A stretch of 64,000 bases of DNA from Ascarosepion bandense (taxonomy: Eukaryota; Mollusca; Cephalopoda; Sepiida; Sepiidae), in NCBI GenBank assembly GCA_037127315.1, contig JBBBDQ010000310.1, positions 1,683,001-1,747,000 of the forward strand. The letters run 5' to 3'. Position 1 is the stretch's first letter; each line of letters starts with the position of its first letter. Positions 23,010-35,452 of the stretch are shown here, in pieces. Below the pieces are notes generated by a model. The model had not been told where the DNA came from. It was given only the letters and a program-made list of their open reading frames with translations, and did no database searches. The translations under genes were made by a program, and so were the position numbers.

Positions 23010-24260
23010 CATCCTGTCTGTGATTCTATTTATAATTAAAATCAATAAGATAACAACCTGTCTTACCCTAGAAATCAATGGATCACTGTATGTTGATGAT
23101 GTCCTCATTTGTTACAGTTTCAAAAATATGACTACCATAGAAAGAAAAATACAACAATACATCAACAAAATATCAAGATGGACCATGGAAAATGGATTCA
23201 AAATTTCAAATAACAAAATCAAATGCATGCATTTCTGCCAAATCCACAAAATGCACAATTACTCTTACCATTATTCTTGATTCAAAACTATCTTTTATCC
23301 CCCACATCAAACATCTGAAAACCAAATACAACCAAACCATCTAACTCCTGGGAGCCATAGCCCACACAGACTAGAGTGCTGACTAAAAGACCCTAATGAA
23401 ATTATACAGGACCCTTATACGATCATGCCTGTTTCCTATATGGAGTAGCCCAAAAATTTTACTTGAAACCGTCTACCACCAGGGACTCTGTATTACCATA
23501 GAAGCCTTCACTACCACTCCAGTAGAAAGCTAATATAGAAGCTAACAAAACCTCTCTCTCTTTAAGAAGACATAAACTTGTACTCTAATACTATACCAAA
23601 CTCATCTCATGTCCCCCAAAACCCTGCCTATAACTGCATCATAAAAATGCATTACAAAAACCTATTTGAAAATAAAGATCATCAAACCTCTTAATCAAAA
23701 CTTCTTTGATGAAATCAAAATTAACCCCAAAATAATACATAACATCATCCCAAAAACAGCACCATGGACCATAAATAAACCCATAGTAAAATTTAAACTA
23801 ACCAAGTTATCTAATACCAAAACAGACCCCATCACTTTCCAAGAGAAATTATTTAACATCCAAAGTAATTTCCTAGCCCATCACCACATCTACATGGATG
23901 GGTCTAAACAGGGAATGAAAGTTGGTTGTGCTGCTATCTTCCAAAACCAAGAATCACTAAAACGTCCCTCAAATGTATCATCAGTCTGTAGTGCAGCTAT
24001 TAACTTGGCTTTGAACATTATTGCTAACCACAAATCCTCCAAATTTATTATCTACTCAGATTCCAAATCAACCCTTTTAGCACTAAAGAACAAAGATACA
24101 TCAAATCCTATCAACACAAAACTCCTAAACAAAATGAACACTCTTTCCAAAATTTATAGCATCATCCTGACCTGAATACCAAGCCATATTGATATATATA
24201 GAAATGAAAGGGCAGACAAAGCAGCAAAAATAGCACTCCTGACAGATATATCTAAAACAG
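23010..24260 (+). pseudogene. I-like LINE RT and RNase H remnants
   Basis: RT: SLYVDDVLICYSFKNMTTIE carries an intact YVDD catalytic box (about 23,090-23,105), followed by INKISRWTMENGFKIS, typical of the I clade. The thumb is broken by stops (about 23,280-23,660). RNase H: HIYMDGSKQGMKVGCAAIF holds the first Asp. The position of the catalytic Glu now lies in SSVCSAAINLALNI with Ala instead. FIIYSDSKSTLLALKN holds the third acidic residue. IPSHIDIYRNERADKAAK, after a TGA at 24,174, gives the final N-x-x-A-D. An RNase H domain after RT is characteristic of the I clade. A PLTVKHILLNCKSF finger follows near 24,490. Confidence 0.8.
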
Positions 24261-24951
24261 AAATCCTATACACTGATTTAAAACCAATTATTAACAAATT
24301 CATACATGGCAAAAATCATGGGATGATTAAATACATAACAAGCTCTGCCATATACAAGACACCATCAACTGACAGGTTACAGAAAAAACAGAATAGAAGT
24401 GATACTTTCCAGACTTCACATTGGCCACACACATTACCTACTCACACCTTCTAAAAAAGGAAGACACTCTAATGTGCAAAGTACCCCTCACAGTTAAGCA
24501 CATTCTCTTAAACTGTAAGAGTTTCTGACAAACTCGGTAAAAAAAAAAAAAAAAAAACCTACCAGACAGGCAACCTTAAAGGATCTTTCCAAAAATACAA
24601 AACCCAGAAGACATCACAAGTTTTCTTTAAAGAAAAAAAATACTTTTCATAAAAATCTGACTAAATCAACCTTCTCACTGAAACCAAACTTAAAAAAAAA
24701 GAAGCTCTAAAACCCCACCTTTTTGGCATTAAATAACCCACAGAGGTTTTTATGTCATTAAACAAAACTCAAACTCTGTACATTACTAATATTATTTGAA
24801 TCCTTAAAATATATTTGAACATCTCTTAATGATTGATTTGCTTTAACAATGTCAAGGCATATCCAAATTGATGAGTAAGAAAGCTATTCATTATTTTTTA
24901 TAAGATTGTGTTATTACTTTGTTATTAATTATTTATTTTTTTGCTTTTCAG

Positions 24952-25080
24952 CTGATAAAGACTTTGATGATTGCTATTCTTTTCCATGTAAGAACCAAGG
25001 AACTTGTGTGGATCTGTACAAAAATTATACCTGCACTTGTCTGCCAATATACAGTGGCAGGAACTGTGAAGACAACCTCG
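24952..25080 (+). CDS. EGF-module exon 1 of the window
   Basis: The exon is bounded by TTGCTTTTCAG and GTAAGT and enters and leaves in phase 1, the symmetric 1-1 class usual for shuffled EGF exons. It encodes one complete module: cysteines at DDC, SFPC, GTC, YTC, TC and RNC give six, spaced as in EGF. CYSFPC fits the O-glucose consensus C-x-S-x-P-C. CKNQGTC fits the O-fucose consensus C-x4-T-C. VDLYKNYTC fits the Asp/Asn beta-hydroxylation pattern. NYT is an N-glycosylation sequon. The upstream exon is not in the window as far as I can see, leaving at least 24.9 kb of intron if no exon was missed. Confidence 0.92.
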
Positions 25081-26503
25081 GTAAGTTTTTTTTCTCTGTT
25101 CTGATTCTGTCTGGTGGTTAAAACAGATTCTCTTGTTCACTAAAAGTTAGTGTTTATAACCAAGAAAAGGCCAGAAAACAAGATGAGCAAGCACTCTTAC
25201 TAGATTGGTGCCTATTTTAATATTTTACTCATTTGGCAGCTGATTTTGTAGCTATAGCTGTCTTCTTTTTTTTTCTATTTTTTAAATCTATGGTATGTGA
25301 TAAAATTCTTAACCAAGAAAAAATGTTAAATTCTGTTTTGTCATTTGGTCAGAATTGGGGTTGACCCAATGACTAAAATTTTTATTCCTTCGTATTTGAC
25401 CTGAGAACTTTGCAGCATCCATTCATGTATAAATCTTGAGTACAAACACTAGAAAGAAAGAGAAATATAGGTGAATTGTCAATTTTGTTCATTCTTGCTC
25501 ACATCAAATCAATTTACATTTTGTAATTAGAACCAGTTATAGAAAATTAGTATCTTAGACCACTTATTTGTTACACAAATGAGGTTAATACTTCTTTTAC
25601 TTAATTTATTTCTTGGTACACAATACATGCTTTGTTTTTTCTCAGTTACTGAAAAAGTAAAACTGAAATGTTAAATTATGATATGTATAAATTGGTAAGA
25701 AAATAATTTAACTTTTAAAAAGTCTACAATTCATAACAATATATATCTACAATGGTTACTGGTTGATGTTTTTAGACCTCCAGTTTCAAGTAACTGCAGA
25801 GAAAATAATCACAGAAGGTGAAGTTGGACAAGCATCTAAGTTATCCAATGTCACTGCATTAAAAAATCAAATGTTATGGAAACATCTCTCTCAAAGCTTC
25901 TACTGATCATTTTGCTGTATGTGTCTGATGGTTACATTCTGTTGAAACTACTAATTTGGACTCCCAATTCTCTGAGTTTTGGTTTCAGAAAAGTCTTCAG
26001 CATCTCCACATTTTGGTCAGATGTTACTGTAACTGAGTGGGTCTTTCTCCTCAAAAAAGTAACAGCCTCATACACAAGATTTCACAACTGCACAGTATGC
26101 ATTCATTCATTTGTTGTGTAAAGGTGTTTCATGAAGCTGTCTAAAGTTATTTTCTGCTCAGTAGAGAAAATTTCGCTTATTGACTTAGCCAGAGAAAGTG
26201 AGCTTCATCAATTGTGTGAACATTTTTAGAGGATATTGTCACAGCATGCTATGTGATTTTTCTAGTTGCATTCTTGAAGTTCCTGAACAACCATTAATTT
26301 CAATAGATGAGGCTTCAGATTGGTGTGTAAAATTCTTCTGACCACTCAATTGGACAATCCCAAAGCAGAAGCATATTTGTGTGCTGAACATGTAATTGCA
26401 AAAGTGACTCATAACTTGGACATTTTCTGGATTTTAAGTGCTTCAAGGTTTTTCAAGTGACTGTTTTTAAGCACTGTACCTGTAGCCCTAAAATTTTTAA
26501 CCC
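25081..26503. other. Intron sequence, no gene seen
   Basis: AT-rich. An 81-codon open frame at 25,876-26,121 has no domain I recognise. The stretch 25,760-26,490 is somewhat less AT-rich and may be a decayed repeat, but I cannot name it. Confidence 0.45.
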
Positions 26504-27605
26504 ATGGAAAAAGCTGAATTTCGTATGTTAATAAAGCATTGCTTTCTAGCAAGAAAAATACTGTTTAAGCAAAGCAATGGTTTGATAAGTGTTATTGGGA
26601 CTCTGCTCTGTTGGAAACAATGGTAAAGAGGTGGTATGCTGACTTTAAATGGAGTTGTACAGACACAAATGATGCTGAACACTCACATGGCCCAAAATCA
26701 ACAGTTTTCAACAGAAAACACCAAAAACATTCACTAACTCGTTTTGGTCGATCCTAAATTGAAGTTGTGAGAAATTACAGAGCAGTTGAACATATCAGAA
26801 GGCAGTGTTTTCACCATTTTGCATTGACATTTGTCAATGAGAAAGCTCTTTTCAAAGTGGGTGCCACATTTGCTCACAGTTGATAAAAAATGACAACAAC
26901 AATATTGCCAGCTATATATTTTTTGGAAAAAGAAAATATATATTATCAGCTATACATTTTTAAAAAAAAGAAAAATATTACTAGTGATACTTAATTGAAA
27001 GAAAGCTATTACCAGAAATAGAACTTTCAACAGTAAAATTTTTCCAGAAATAGATTTGTGAAAATATTACCAACAATAAAATTTTGTCGGCATTGAATAA
27101 CCCATGGGATGCGAAAGGTATTTTTTTTTCATTGATTACCTTGAAAAAGGAAGAACTATCAATAGCGAGTATTATATAGCATTATTGGTGCGTTTGAAGG
27201 AAGAAATCGCCAAAAAGTGGCCACAAATGAAGGAAAAAGTGATCTTACACTAAGAGAGTGCACCATGTCACAAGTTGATCGCAATAATGACAGAGCTACA
27301 TGAATTGCATTTTGAATTGCTTATGCATCCACCCTGTTCTCAAGATCTGGCTCCCAGCGACTATTGGCTATTTGCAGATCTCAAAAAATGCTCCAGGGAA
27401 AGAGATTTTGCTCCAGTGAAGAAGTGATATCAGAAACTGAGGCGTATTTGGAGGCCAGACAAATCATTCTACAAAAAAGGCATCAAATTGTTAGAGAAGC
27501 ATTGGAATAAGTGTATCACCATAGGAGACTCTGTTGATGAATAAAGTTGAATTTTGCTTAAAAGTTGTTGTTTTATTAGTTAGGCCCGGGGTTTTATCGA
27601 GGGAT
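26504..27605 (+). pseudogene. mariner transposase relic with AT-rich insertion
   Basis: Starting at ATG 26,504 (MEKAEFRMLIKHCFL), the helix-turn-helix part is broken (QLNISEGSVFTIL near 26,790; MRKLFSKWVPHLLTVDKK near 26,840-26,890). An AT-rich block of about 200 bases with TATTACCAG-type near-repeats follows (26,890-27,100). The catalytic half resumes with LKEEIAKKWP-MKE, then ESAPCHKLIAIMTELHE, where the second catalytic Asp is Glu, and QDLAPSDYWLFADLKK with the third Asp retained. The frame ends near 27,543 (ETLLMNK frame; VDE-stop in the original frame). The 3' flank to 27,605 matches a fragment at 21,495-21,605 and so belongs to the element. The region with the first Asp is lost. Confidence 0.75.
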
Positions 27606-29371
27606 GTGTTAATTGACAATAATGCTCAACAAATGGAACTGACAAAGTTTTCAAGAAAAAATAACAGAAGAAAGAAAAAGAACAGAACAAAATAATACTA
27701 TGCAAACTATGTGTGTGTGTGTGTGTGTGTGTGCATGTCAAAGCTAGTAGTAAAGCAAAAAAGTTCATAATGTAAGAACGCAAGTGATTTGTAGCATTCT
27801 GACATCAAGACAAGAAAGAACAAAAATGTAGAAGTGGTCCATTTTTATTGGTTAGGAAGGAATTCTAGTAATTCCATATTTTTAGTGATCATTCCAACAG
27901 ACTGAAACCAACATAAAGATTTTAAAAATAATTATAAAGTAAATATTTTATATAATCATCAGATTGAAAAATACTTGTTTGACAAAGCATGATTATTATT
28001 ATTATAAGAATTTCTGTATCCTAAAATCTCATAACAGTATCTTTTATTTCAAGATTTTCCTTTTTAGATGAAATGAACATTTTCTGGGCATGCCATCTGA
28101 ATTGTTGTTTTGTGTGTGATCAGTGAAACTTTTTTAATCATCTTTAATCCTTATTTTATTGACATAATTTAATTCTACTCAGACATGCATTGACTTCCCT
28201 CTTTTGACATCAAGCTCAGTTTAAATTTCTATTCTAAGCAATGGAAACAAAACAAAACAAACAAATGCTACTAACACTTTGTTAGTTAACTATCACTTTT
28301 CTCTCTCATTTGTTGATTGGCTTATGTTATATTTAATCACTTAAATATTTCTCAGCCTTGACCTTCTTTATCTCACAAAAATTGCTGACAGCAACCTCCT
28401 GAACATTATTGTATGTCACTTAATAAAAAACGTTATATATTTGTATGTAAGATAAAAAGCAAAATTTGATTTTGATATTTACTTCATATCATAAAGCTTG
28501 AATTTATTTTTGTTTATTTTTTGCAATATGTTCATATACAGACATACAGAGAATATAAAAATTATGTAATAGAATTTTCATCTGAATAGAAAAAATTTAA
28601 AACCTCTTGGTCTATAAAATATTTTTTTACTATTGTTTTGTGAAGTGAGTGTGTATGAAGACTATATCCTTTTGATTTATCTATAGACCCTTTCCCTTTT
28701 TTATAAATGTAATTGTCAGTATAAATATTTTTCACAATATACTGATTTTTATCAGAATGAAGTAGATGTCATTATGATATTGACATAGATAAATTTGTGC
28801 ATTTTTAATAACTTTTGGAGATGTAATTACTTTCACAAAAATTTAAATTTTTAAAAAAATTTTCATAAATTTTTTTAAAGAAATATACATAAAAACAAAA
28901 CTACCTTTGTGATATTTACTTTCCTTCAACAATTAGAATTGAGGATATAGCAAAAATTGTTCACATTATGATTACTCTTATTAAAAATAACTTGTCTGAA
29001 GTTTCTGCATGGTAACAGTATGACTTTCTATTACATAATTTTTATAGTGATTTTTCTCAAGATTTTCAAAAGGTATAGTTATGAGATGAAAAGAAATAAT
29101 CTAATGCTTATGACCTGGTTTGACATTTTGCTTTTTTTTTAATCTGAATAAAACAATTTCATGGAAGTAAACCTTAATCTACTGTCAGTAATTATGTTAA
29201 ATCTTGCTGTTTTGATTATAAGATAAGCATTTAGGATTTAAAAAGTGGGGTGAGTGTAGAAGAGAAAATGAATTTTCTCTAAATGTAAATCTTTTTTCTT
29301 CATGTAGATCAGTGCTTGTCAAGAAAATAGTCATAAATTAATAATGTAAAAATGAACAATTTTTTTATTTT
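27606..29371. other. Intron sequence with GT microsatellite
   Basis: A (GT)n run lies at about 27,708-27,733. Otherwise AT-rich with no gene or nameable repeat. A TTATTATTATTATAA stretch occurs near 27,990. Confidence 0.5.
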
Positions 29372-29640
29372 TTTTTTATAATCATATCACCCCAAGCAAG
29401 GCAATTTATTGACACTGTTTTGCAGGGGGTTATATAGGAGAAAAGTTATGAGAAAGAGTGACAGGTTATAGGGGGTGTCAGGAAGTGGGTAAGAGAAGGA
29501 TGAGAATACTGATGAGTGGAGTGGATGGAGAAAGGAGCATAAGAGAGAGGATGTAGGTTAGTAAAATAGAAGATGACTATTGGCTTTACATTTAAATTCT
29601 TGGAGGTTATAGCTGTTGGTTGCAATGTTAAATATGGATT
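29372..29640 (-). repeat. 5'-truncated CR1/Jockey-like LINE copy
   Basis: On the minus strand the element ends GCCTTGCTTGGGGTGATATG then ATTATAAAAAA. Upstream it matches the 3' UTR of the copies at 12,802 and 37,375 as far as the AACCTCCAAGAATTTAAATG block (their CTCCAGGAGTTTAAATGTAA). Only the last 270 or so bases are present. Confidence 0.8.
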
Positions 29641-30526
29641 GTCTGTATATTAATAATATAAATATTACTGCTTATGAAGAATATTGTAATCATGTGGCTA
29701 TTAGCTCTGTTTAATCAATAAAAACTAGGCTTTTATCCCAGAGTGTTGTTTATTTATTTTATTTCAGAATATTTTTTCACCCTTTTATACCCAATGTATT
29801 CAGTATTCTTACTGCCAAACTTTCTCAAGATAGAATATACATATTTTTCTTCACTTCTATATTTTAATTGAACCCTTATTCTGTTTGGATGTGAAAATTC
29901 ATCTATCACATAATAATGACTAAAATCACTTATGCCTATACTTGGCACTATTAATATTTTGCTATTAACAATTTTCTAAGTTGAACTAGAAGTGGCTCAA
30001 AAAGAGGAATATTGTCTATTGTGCAATTGTTTAAAATTAGGGATTAGTTTTTTTTTTTAATTCTCACAAATTCATATAAATTCAAATAAAGTAAAATACA
30101 ATTTTAAAAAGTAAATATTTTTTCCTGTTAACATGTTTGTACCTTACGTTGATTCAGAATTGTATGATGATCTGTGGAATTTTGTACACTAAATAATTTA
30201 TTCATGTTGTGAAAAGTGTTAGCAATATTCAAGGTTAAGATGGTTTTTGTAAATACAGTGCGATTCTAAGATTATCCATTTATTTGCGATTTAAAAGTCT
30301 GGTAATTTAAAGGCATAAATTCTAGCAATTCAATTGTTAAGTTTTAATAGAAAAATGTGACATAGTACTTTATTCTTATTTTTTAATTTGTAAAAGCTTA
30401 ATTTTCTTTTATTTAAAGCCATTAAATTTTTTTTTTTTTTTATAACAGAACAGCATATATTGTTTTAATGGTATGTTTCTTAATGATTCTTTTATTTCAT
30501 TAATGTGTGAATTACCATGACTTCTT
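29641..30526. other. Intron sequence, no gene seen
   Basis: AT-rich. A 64-codon minus-strand frame (29,754-29,948) has no recognisable domain. Confidence 0.45.
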
Positions 30527-30745
30527 GGGAAAGATAGTTTTCAACAACCTTCTCCAGATAACTCAGAGTAGACCTTCTCCTACATTGGCTGCTAGGAGCT
30601 TGGTCTACTTTACTATTTAACTCATAGCTGGAGGTAAGAAAAATGGATTGATGTTTTTGCCAAGTCCATTTGTGTAAAGTGGTGGCTGCAACAGTCTAGA
30701 TTGAAATTTTAACTGGCCTCACTGATTCTCCATTACATGCCAATA
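30527..30745 (-). repeat. tRNA-derived SINE copy, diverged
   Basis: Matches the 40,443 copy in order: CCTACATTGGCTGCTAGG corresponds to its ACTGGTTGCCAGTC region, CTCATAGCTGGAGG to its CCATAACTGGAGG, and TTGCCAAGTCCATTTGTGTA to its CCCAAAGGTATTTGCGCATA. The head half is poorly preserved. Confidence 0.5.
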
Positions 30746-31589
30746 ATTCATATCCTACCCACACATAAATCTGTAAATATCAGGTTAGTATTATTCAACT
30801 GATAGCATTTATTAAAATAACTATTTAGATACTTTCCCATGGATTTTCTTTGGCCTTCCTTTGTCATTATCAGTACAAAATAGTTTTCTACATTAATATG
30901 TGCTTGATGATGGTCATGACTATGATAATAGCTATTATGTTTTTACTCTAATAAGCTCAATTATCAAAACCATAATCTCTGAATAATTGGCATCAGGATT
31001 CAGTGGTCCTGATAATTCTGCTTCTATTTATAATGGGGATTTTACTTTTATTCTCTAATGCACTATTAGTGAGTGGGATAAAAAAGGCTTCATTCTGTTT
31101 GAAAAAATAGGTTCCTTATTTTAATATTACCTGGATTAACCTTAATTAAAATTTTATTCATGCCAGTTTATACTTTATCTACTGTGGTAAATAATAGGTT
31201 AGGTTATTTAAATATGAAATTGGAAAGAAAAATGGCTTTTCTTAGAAAATGAGCATACTTATTATACATTCTATTAACATGTACATGTATGCGAATTATG
31301 TAATAAAATTCATGTCACTTTTGGGAAAACAGCAGTGGTACTCCCAACAAAATTATTTAATGACTCTTGACTCAGTCATAGTTTTGAAGTTAACCACTTC
31401 CACTAACTCTGGTACCCCAGTAATACCTCATTTTACCAGCAGGCTTTGTCAGTTCTGTCATACTTTGAGAATCCTAGATCCAAGCAGATACAACCTCTGC
31501 ATAATCTGGGGCCCTTTTGACTTAACAATATTCATCATCCCAAAAATTCAATAGTGGATATTGATTGATTATAGGTAGAAAACTAATCA
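30746..31589. other. Intron sequence, no gene seen
   Basis: A 101-codon plus-strand open frame (31,249-31,554) shows no domain. Base composition is like the surroundings. Confidence 0.4.
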
Positions 31590-32665
31590 ACCTTCTTTCT
31601 TTTCTCTGGCATGACCCTTCAGAATGTAGGAAATCATGACTATTCAAAATTTCTTGTCCTTTTGTAGCTCTTAATAAACTTTGTCTTTTTGTTATTTTTT
31701 CCGAAACCTTGTTTTATTATTCATTTACTTGAGCTCACTAAGTTATGTGTTGTTTCCTCTTGCTTTCAATCTGTCCTGTGAGTATAAGATTTTCCAAACC
31801 ATATTTCCTCATTATGTGCCCCAGAAATTTTAACTCCCTCTTCTTGATGTTCATTTTGTTCATTTTGTTTCCATTTTATCTAAAAGTATCATTGCTTACA
31901 TATTTGCTTTATGGTATTCTCAGTATGCTCTTGTGGAACCACATTTCTGCTGCCTCGTATCTCTTCATTCATTGTCATATAGGAGGACTGCTATTATATA
32001 ACAATTTAGTACTCTTTTGTTTGTTCATAAAGAATTTTTTTATTTTTTAATGCCAAGCTTTTAAGAACTAGAATCTTAATGCTTAGTTCTTGGAAGACAT
32101 TTTTGCTATCAAAATGAACCTTCGGATTTCAGTGTCACACCTTCCACCTTCTGTTAAAACACTTCCTCGATATTTCAATTTAAACAATTTTCTGTACTTG
32201 TTTCATTTTGGTATCTCTAATTTGTATGTATGGCCATTTCTTTTGCTAACAACAATGTATTTTATCTTCTTGCAATTGATATTTAGGTCTTTCTTGTTGT
32301 TCTCCTTCACTACCTTCTCTTAATGTCTCCCACCTTGAGTTTGTTTTCATTTTGTCCCTCATATCTGCTTTTCACACTGTCCATATATTTTTCCTTCAGA
32401 TTTGGGTCATTCAAGAGTATGTCATATTGCAATTTGAATGCTAACTTGGCCCTGTTCAGTTTCTGTATGGTTGCTTTATGGTTGTATCTTTTACAATGTA
32501 AAAATGCATTGCTGAATCTCTTATTGGTATCTATGTAGCTGCTTTGGTTTTTCATTTCTCTTAATTTATATATGTCTTGGGTGTTCTTGAAACCAGGTGT
32601 TGGCTACTACTTGGTTATTTGCCATACACCATTGGACCCATTTTTCTCCATTTTCATTTGTCCTG
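31590..32665 (-). pseudogene. RTE-like LINE, 3' part (split by nested insertion)
   Basis: Reading from 32,665 downwards: TNENGEKWVQWCMANNQVVA then NTWFQEHP is the middle of an RTE-type endonuclease domain (relatives carry W-C-x-x-N-N-x-V-I-x-N-T-W-F). It is followed by ATIQKLNRAKLAFKLQYDIL and LLNDPNLKEKYMDSVKSRYE, which resemble the linker after the endonuclease (32,500-32,310). The RT core is missing. At about 31,960-31,640 the C-terminal region appears in pieces: LLYNSSP, AAEMWFHKSILRIP and ELKFLGHIMRKYGLENLILT. The N-terminal endonuclease part lies about 9.8 kb away at 42,440-42,720, on the far side of an inserted I-like LINE. Stops and shifts are numerous. Confidence 0.7.
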
Positions 32666-32804
32666 TTGGCAGGGGCTTTATAATATGCCAACTGAAGTTC
32701 TTCAAGGAGTAAAAATTGCCCAAGGTGGCCACCTGTTTTCATGGTTGGAAAGCTGTGATGCTTGAAGATGGGATCCAGGTGGTTGATGGTTTTAGAAGTT
32801 TGGC

Positions 32805-32909
32805 TGTAGTGTGGTATGCAAATGAGATATACATATAAATAGAGCAAACCTTAGGCAAGAGGGGAAGGGGAAATCACATAACTTCTCACGAGATTTATAT
32901 ATCATAACA
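32805..32909 (+). repeat. 5' LTR of gypsy copy B
   Basis: It begins TGTAGTGTGGTATGCAAATG, contains a TATA-like ACATATAAATAGAGC and ends near ATCATAACA, about 105 bp. The next bases, TGGTGTCACTGC, start with the TGG expected of a tRNA primer-binding site. Confidence 0.7.
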
Positions 32910-33439
32910 ATGGTGTCACTGCTGACCACACTTGATGATCCGGAGCATATGTAGATGGAGATTAGGTGATTTACAGCACTGGCCAGGGTAAAGAAACTGA
33001 GAAACAGACAAAAAGAAGAACAAAATGTGATTACATATATGTTCCTCACAACAGCAGGATGTGAAGCAGTAAAGAAAGTTTTGATGATGGCATAACTAAA
33101 AAACAAAGAAATTGTCAAAATAATAAAAATGAATATTAAACTAAAAAGTTCATTAGCCATTGCTGAAAGAAAAAAGTTTCTTGAGATAAAACAACAACGA
33201 AATTAGTCTATCATATAATTTTTACACTGATTAAAAGAAAAAGCCAAGCACTGTGAATTTAAGCAACTTGGCAGTGGTGAAATGACAGCAACTGATCCAG
33301 TTACACATGATAGAAGGCATGCATGATTCCTCATTTAAATATAAGATATTGGAAAGGCTGCAAGTTGTTAATTTGAACTTAGAAACCATTATAGAATTCA
33401 TGTAGTAGTAAAACAGTTCAACCAACAGCAGGACGAAAG

Positions 33440-34110
33440 AGATGTAAAGCACAAAAATATATGAAGTTCAATGCAAATACTGTGGTAAACAGCATGTAAG
33501 AAAAAAGAAATGCCCAGCTTTGAGTAAAACATGCCTAATCTACAAAAAAAAAAAAAGACTTTCAGAAGTTATATAAATACAAAAGGCAAGTTGAAATTGA
33601 AGACATGTGAATCGCTACAGAAAAGGCAGAAATATTTGCAGTAAATACACTGATGAAAACCAAGGAAAAAGTAAAAATAAATGGGAAATATTATCAGATG
33701 TAGGTAGATGCTGGCAGTGACGTCATGCTAATTCTAATGAATTTTTGGCAGGACATGGGAAAGCCTAGGCTAAAAAAAATCTCCCTTATAATTAAAACAA
33801 TTTGATGGAACCACAAAGCATTGGGTATATTGGGAGGAACATTTGAAACAATTGTTTTGAAATTATACTCATGACAGTGGTAGCATGTAAGAAAGACCAC
33901 GGATTGCTAGGGAATAGACGTGTTAAGAATCAATACGTCGAAATTGATTAATTCAATGGAATCTGAAGAACAAAAATAGTATTACTAAAGGATTATAAAG
34001 CAAGTGTTTGCATGAAGGAGAATCATCATCCAAGATGTATCAAATCAAAGAAACTACCAATATATATTTTACTTGTAGTGATGGCAAAGTTAAAAAGAAA
34101 GATTCAACAA
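33440..34110 (+). pseudogene. gag knuckle and protease of gypsy copy B
   Basis: VQCKYCGKQHVRKKKCPALS gives a CCHC zinc knuckle (C-x2-C-x3-H-x5-C, near 33,470-33,530) as in Mag-like gag proteins. It is followed by LIYKKKKDFQKLY. VDAGSDVMLI near 33,705-33,735 sits where the aspartic protease D-T/S-G motif belongs, with the central residue now Ala. The upstream gag (32,910-33,440) is not recognisable. Stops occur after the knuckle. Confidence 0.65.
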
Positions 34111-34129
34111 GGCGTTTTGGAAAAGGTTA

Positions 34130-35300
34130 CTTATGAGGAGCAATTGGGCTTCACTAATAGTTGTCATTAAAAAGGCTGACAGAGACATTAGAGTATATGG
34201 TGATTACAAAATTGGGTTTAACCATCAGATAGGTTCAGATTCATTTCCTCTACTAGCTATCAAAACTGCAAGTTTTGAATTGTCAAATGTGAAGCATTTT
34301 GCAAAGATTGACTTAAGATCAGCATATAAGCAAATTTAAGGAGGTTACTACAACAAATACACTGTTGGGATTATTAAGATGGACTCACCTGTCATTTGGA
34401 ATTAAAATGACAAGTCACATTTTTCAGAGAGTTATCGAGAAAATTTTATTAGGAAAAGTGGAGAACATAATAATATGTCAAGATGATATATGCGTTGGAG
34501 CTTGCACCAAGGATGAATTAAAGTGTAAAATGGGGACAAGTTCTATGGAAATTAAATCAGTCAAGCATAATGATAAACAGTGACAAAAGCGAGGTAGACT
34601 GTGAAAAAATATCTTATGTAGAATATCAAATATCTAGAGAAAGAATATCTTCTGACAAGAGGTTAACCAACAAAATTGCAAAAGTAGTGAAGCCCACGAA
34701 CAAGAAAGAATTGGAATCTTTCTTAGGATTAATTTCTACAGCAGATATCTTTCTAGATATAGCAAACTCATTGATCCACTTGTGAAAATGCATAAAAAAG
34801 ATGCCGAAGTCATATGGATGCAGAAGCAAAATAATGCTTTCAAAGCATTAAAAACTGTTTTGACAAGTAAGCTGGTAATAAAAATTTATGATCTGAGAAG
34901 AGAAGTTACTTTAATGTCTGATGTAAATGAACATGCTGTAGTGACTATTGTATGACAAAAGGGTCACCCAATCATTTATCTTTTCAGAAAATTGTCATTA
35001 GCAGAATGTAATTATTTTAATATAAAAAAGGAAGCATTGGCCATAGTCTTGAGTATGGAGAGAGCACAATTTCTTGCTGGGTAAAAAGTTCTTGTTAAAA
35101 TCAGATCACAAGCCCTTGGAATTTTTATTCAATCTGTGAAAAGAGTTACACAGTAATGCCATCAAGAATTTTAAGGTGGGCCATTAAAATCAGGGTGTTT
35201 CATTTTGATATTATGTATGTTAAAGGAAGCACCATTCTTCATGGGGATGCATTATCAAGAATAAGGTTTCAGAATGAAAATGGTGAGGAATGTGAAAAAT
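34130..35300 (+). pseudogene. Reverse transcriptase and RNase H of gypsy copy B
   Basis: Segments in order: HFAKIDLRSAYKQI (first catalytic Asp in KIDL, about 34,295-34,335), WTHLSFGIKMTSHIFQRVIE, IICQDDICVGACTKDELK with a CQDD version of the YxDD box (about 34,480), a thumb segment, and TNKIAKVVKPTNKKELESFL (about 34,670-34,725). RNase H follows with DVNEHAVV (about 34,920), the block around IKKEALAIVLSMER (about 35,020-35,060), and DALSRI-like HGDALSRI near 35,240. Several frameshifts and stops separate the pieces. The block order is that of Ty3/gypsy pol. Confidence 0.78.
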
Positions 35301-35452
35301 TTGGATGAGAGTTATACAATGGGTGGAAATGGGCATATTATCCTACAAAACACTCAGCATAGAAACCCAACAAGACCCAATACTAAGCAAAATACTAGAG
35401 TGCATAAAAAAAGCATGTATGGAGTAACTGCACTATAAAGGAAAGACCATTC

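Larger units (their letters stand above)
22500..24780 (+). mobile_element. I-like LINE copy 3, internally deleted
   Basis: An N-terminal part of ORF1 (22,515 to about 22,985) is joined directly to the palm of RT (from about 23,010), followed by the RT thumb, RNase H (to about 24,260), a C-terminal CCHC-like finger and a 3' end at about 24,760-24,780 (GGCATTAAATAACCC, like GCATTAAATGACC at 42,390 in copy 2). Roughly the whole of endonuclease and the RT fingers is missing. Confidence 0.75.

Noticed and set aside
24906..25121. Met-initiated frame running through EGF exon 1
   Set aside because: The Met and the first residues lie in the intron; the splice acceptor and donor define the exon as 24,952-25,080.
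31249..31554. 101-codon plus-strand open frame
   Set aside because: No domain, no splice signals in a matching phase, inside a transposon-rich intron.
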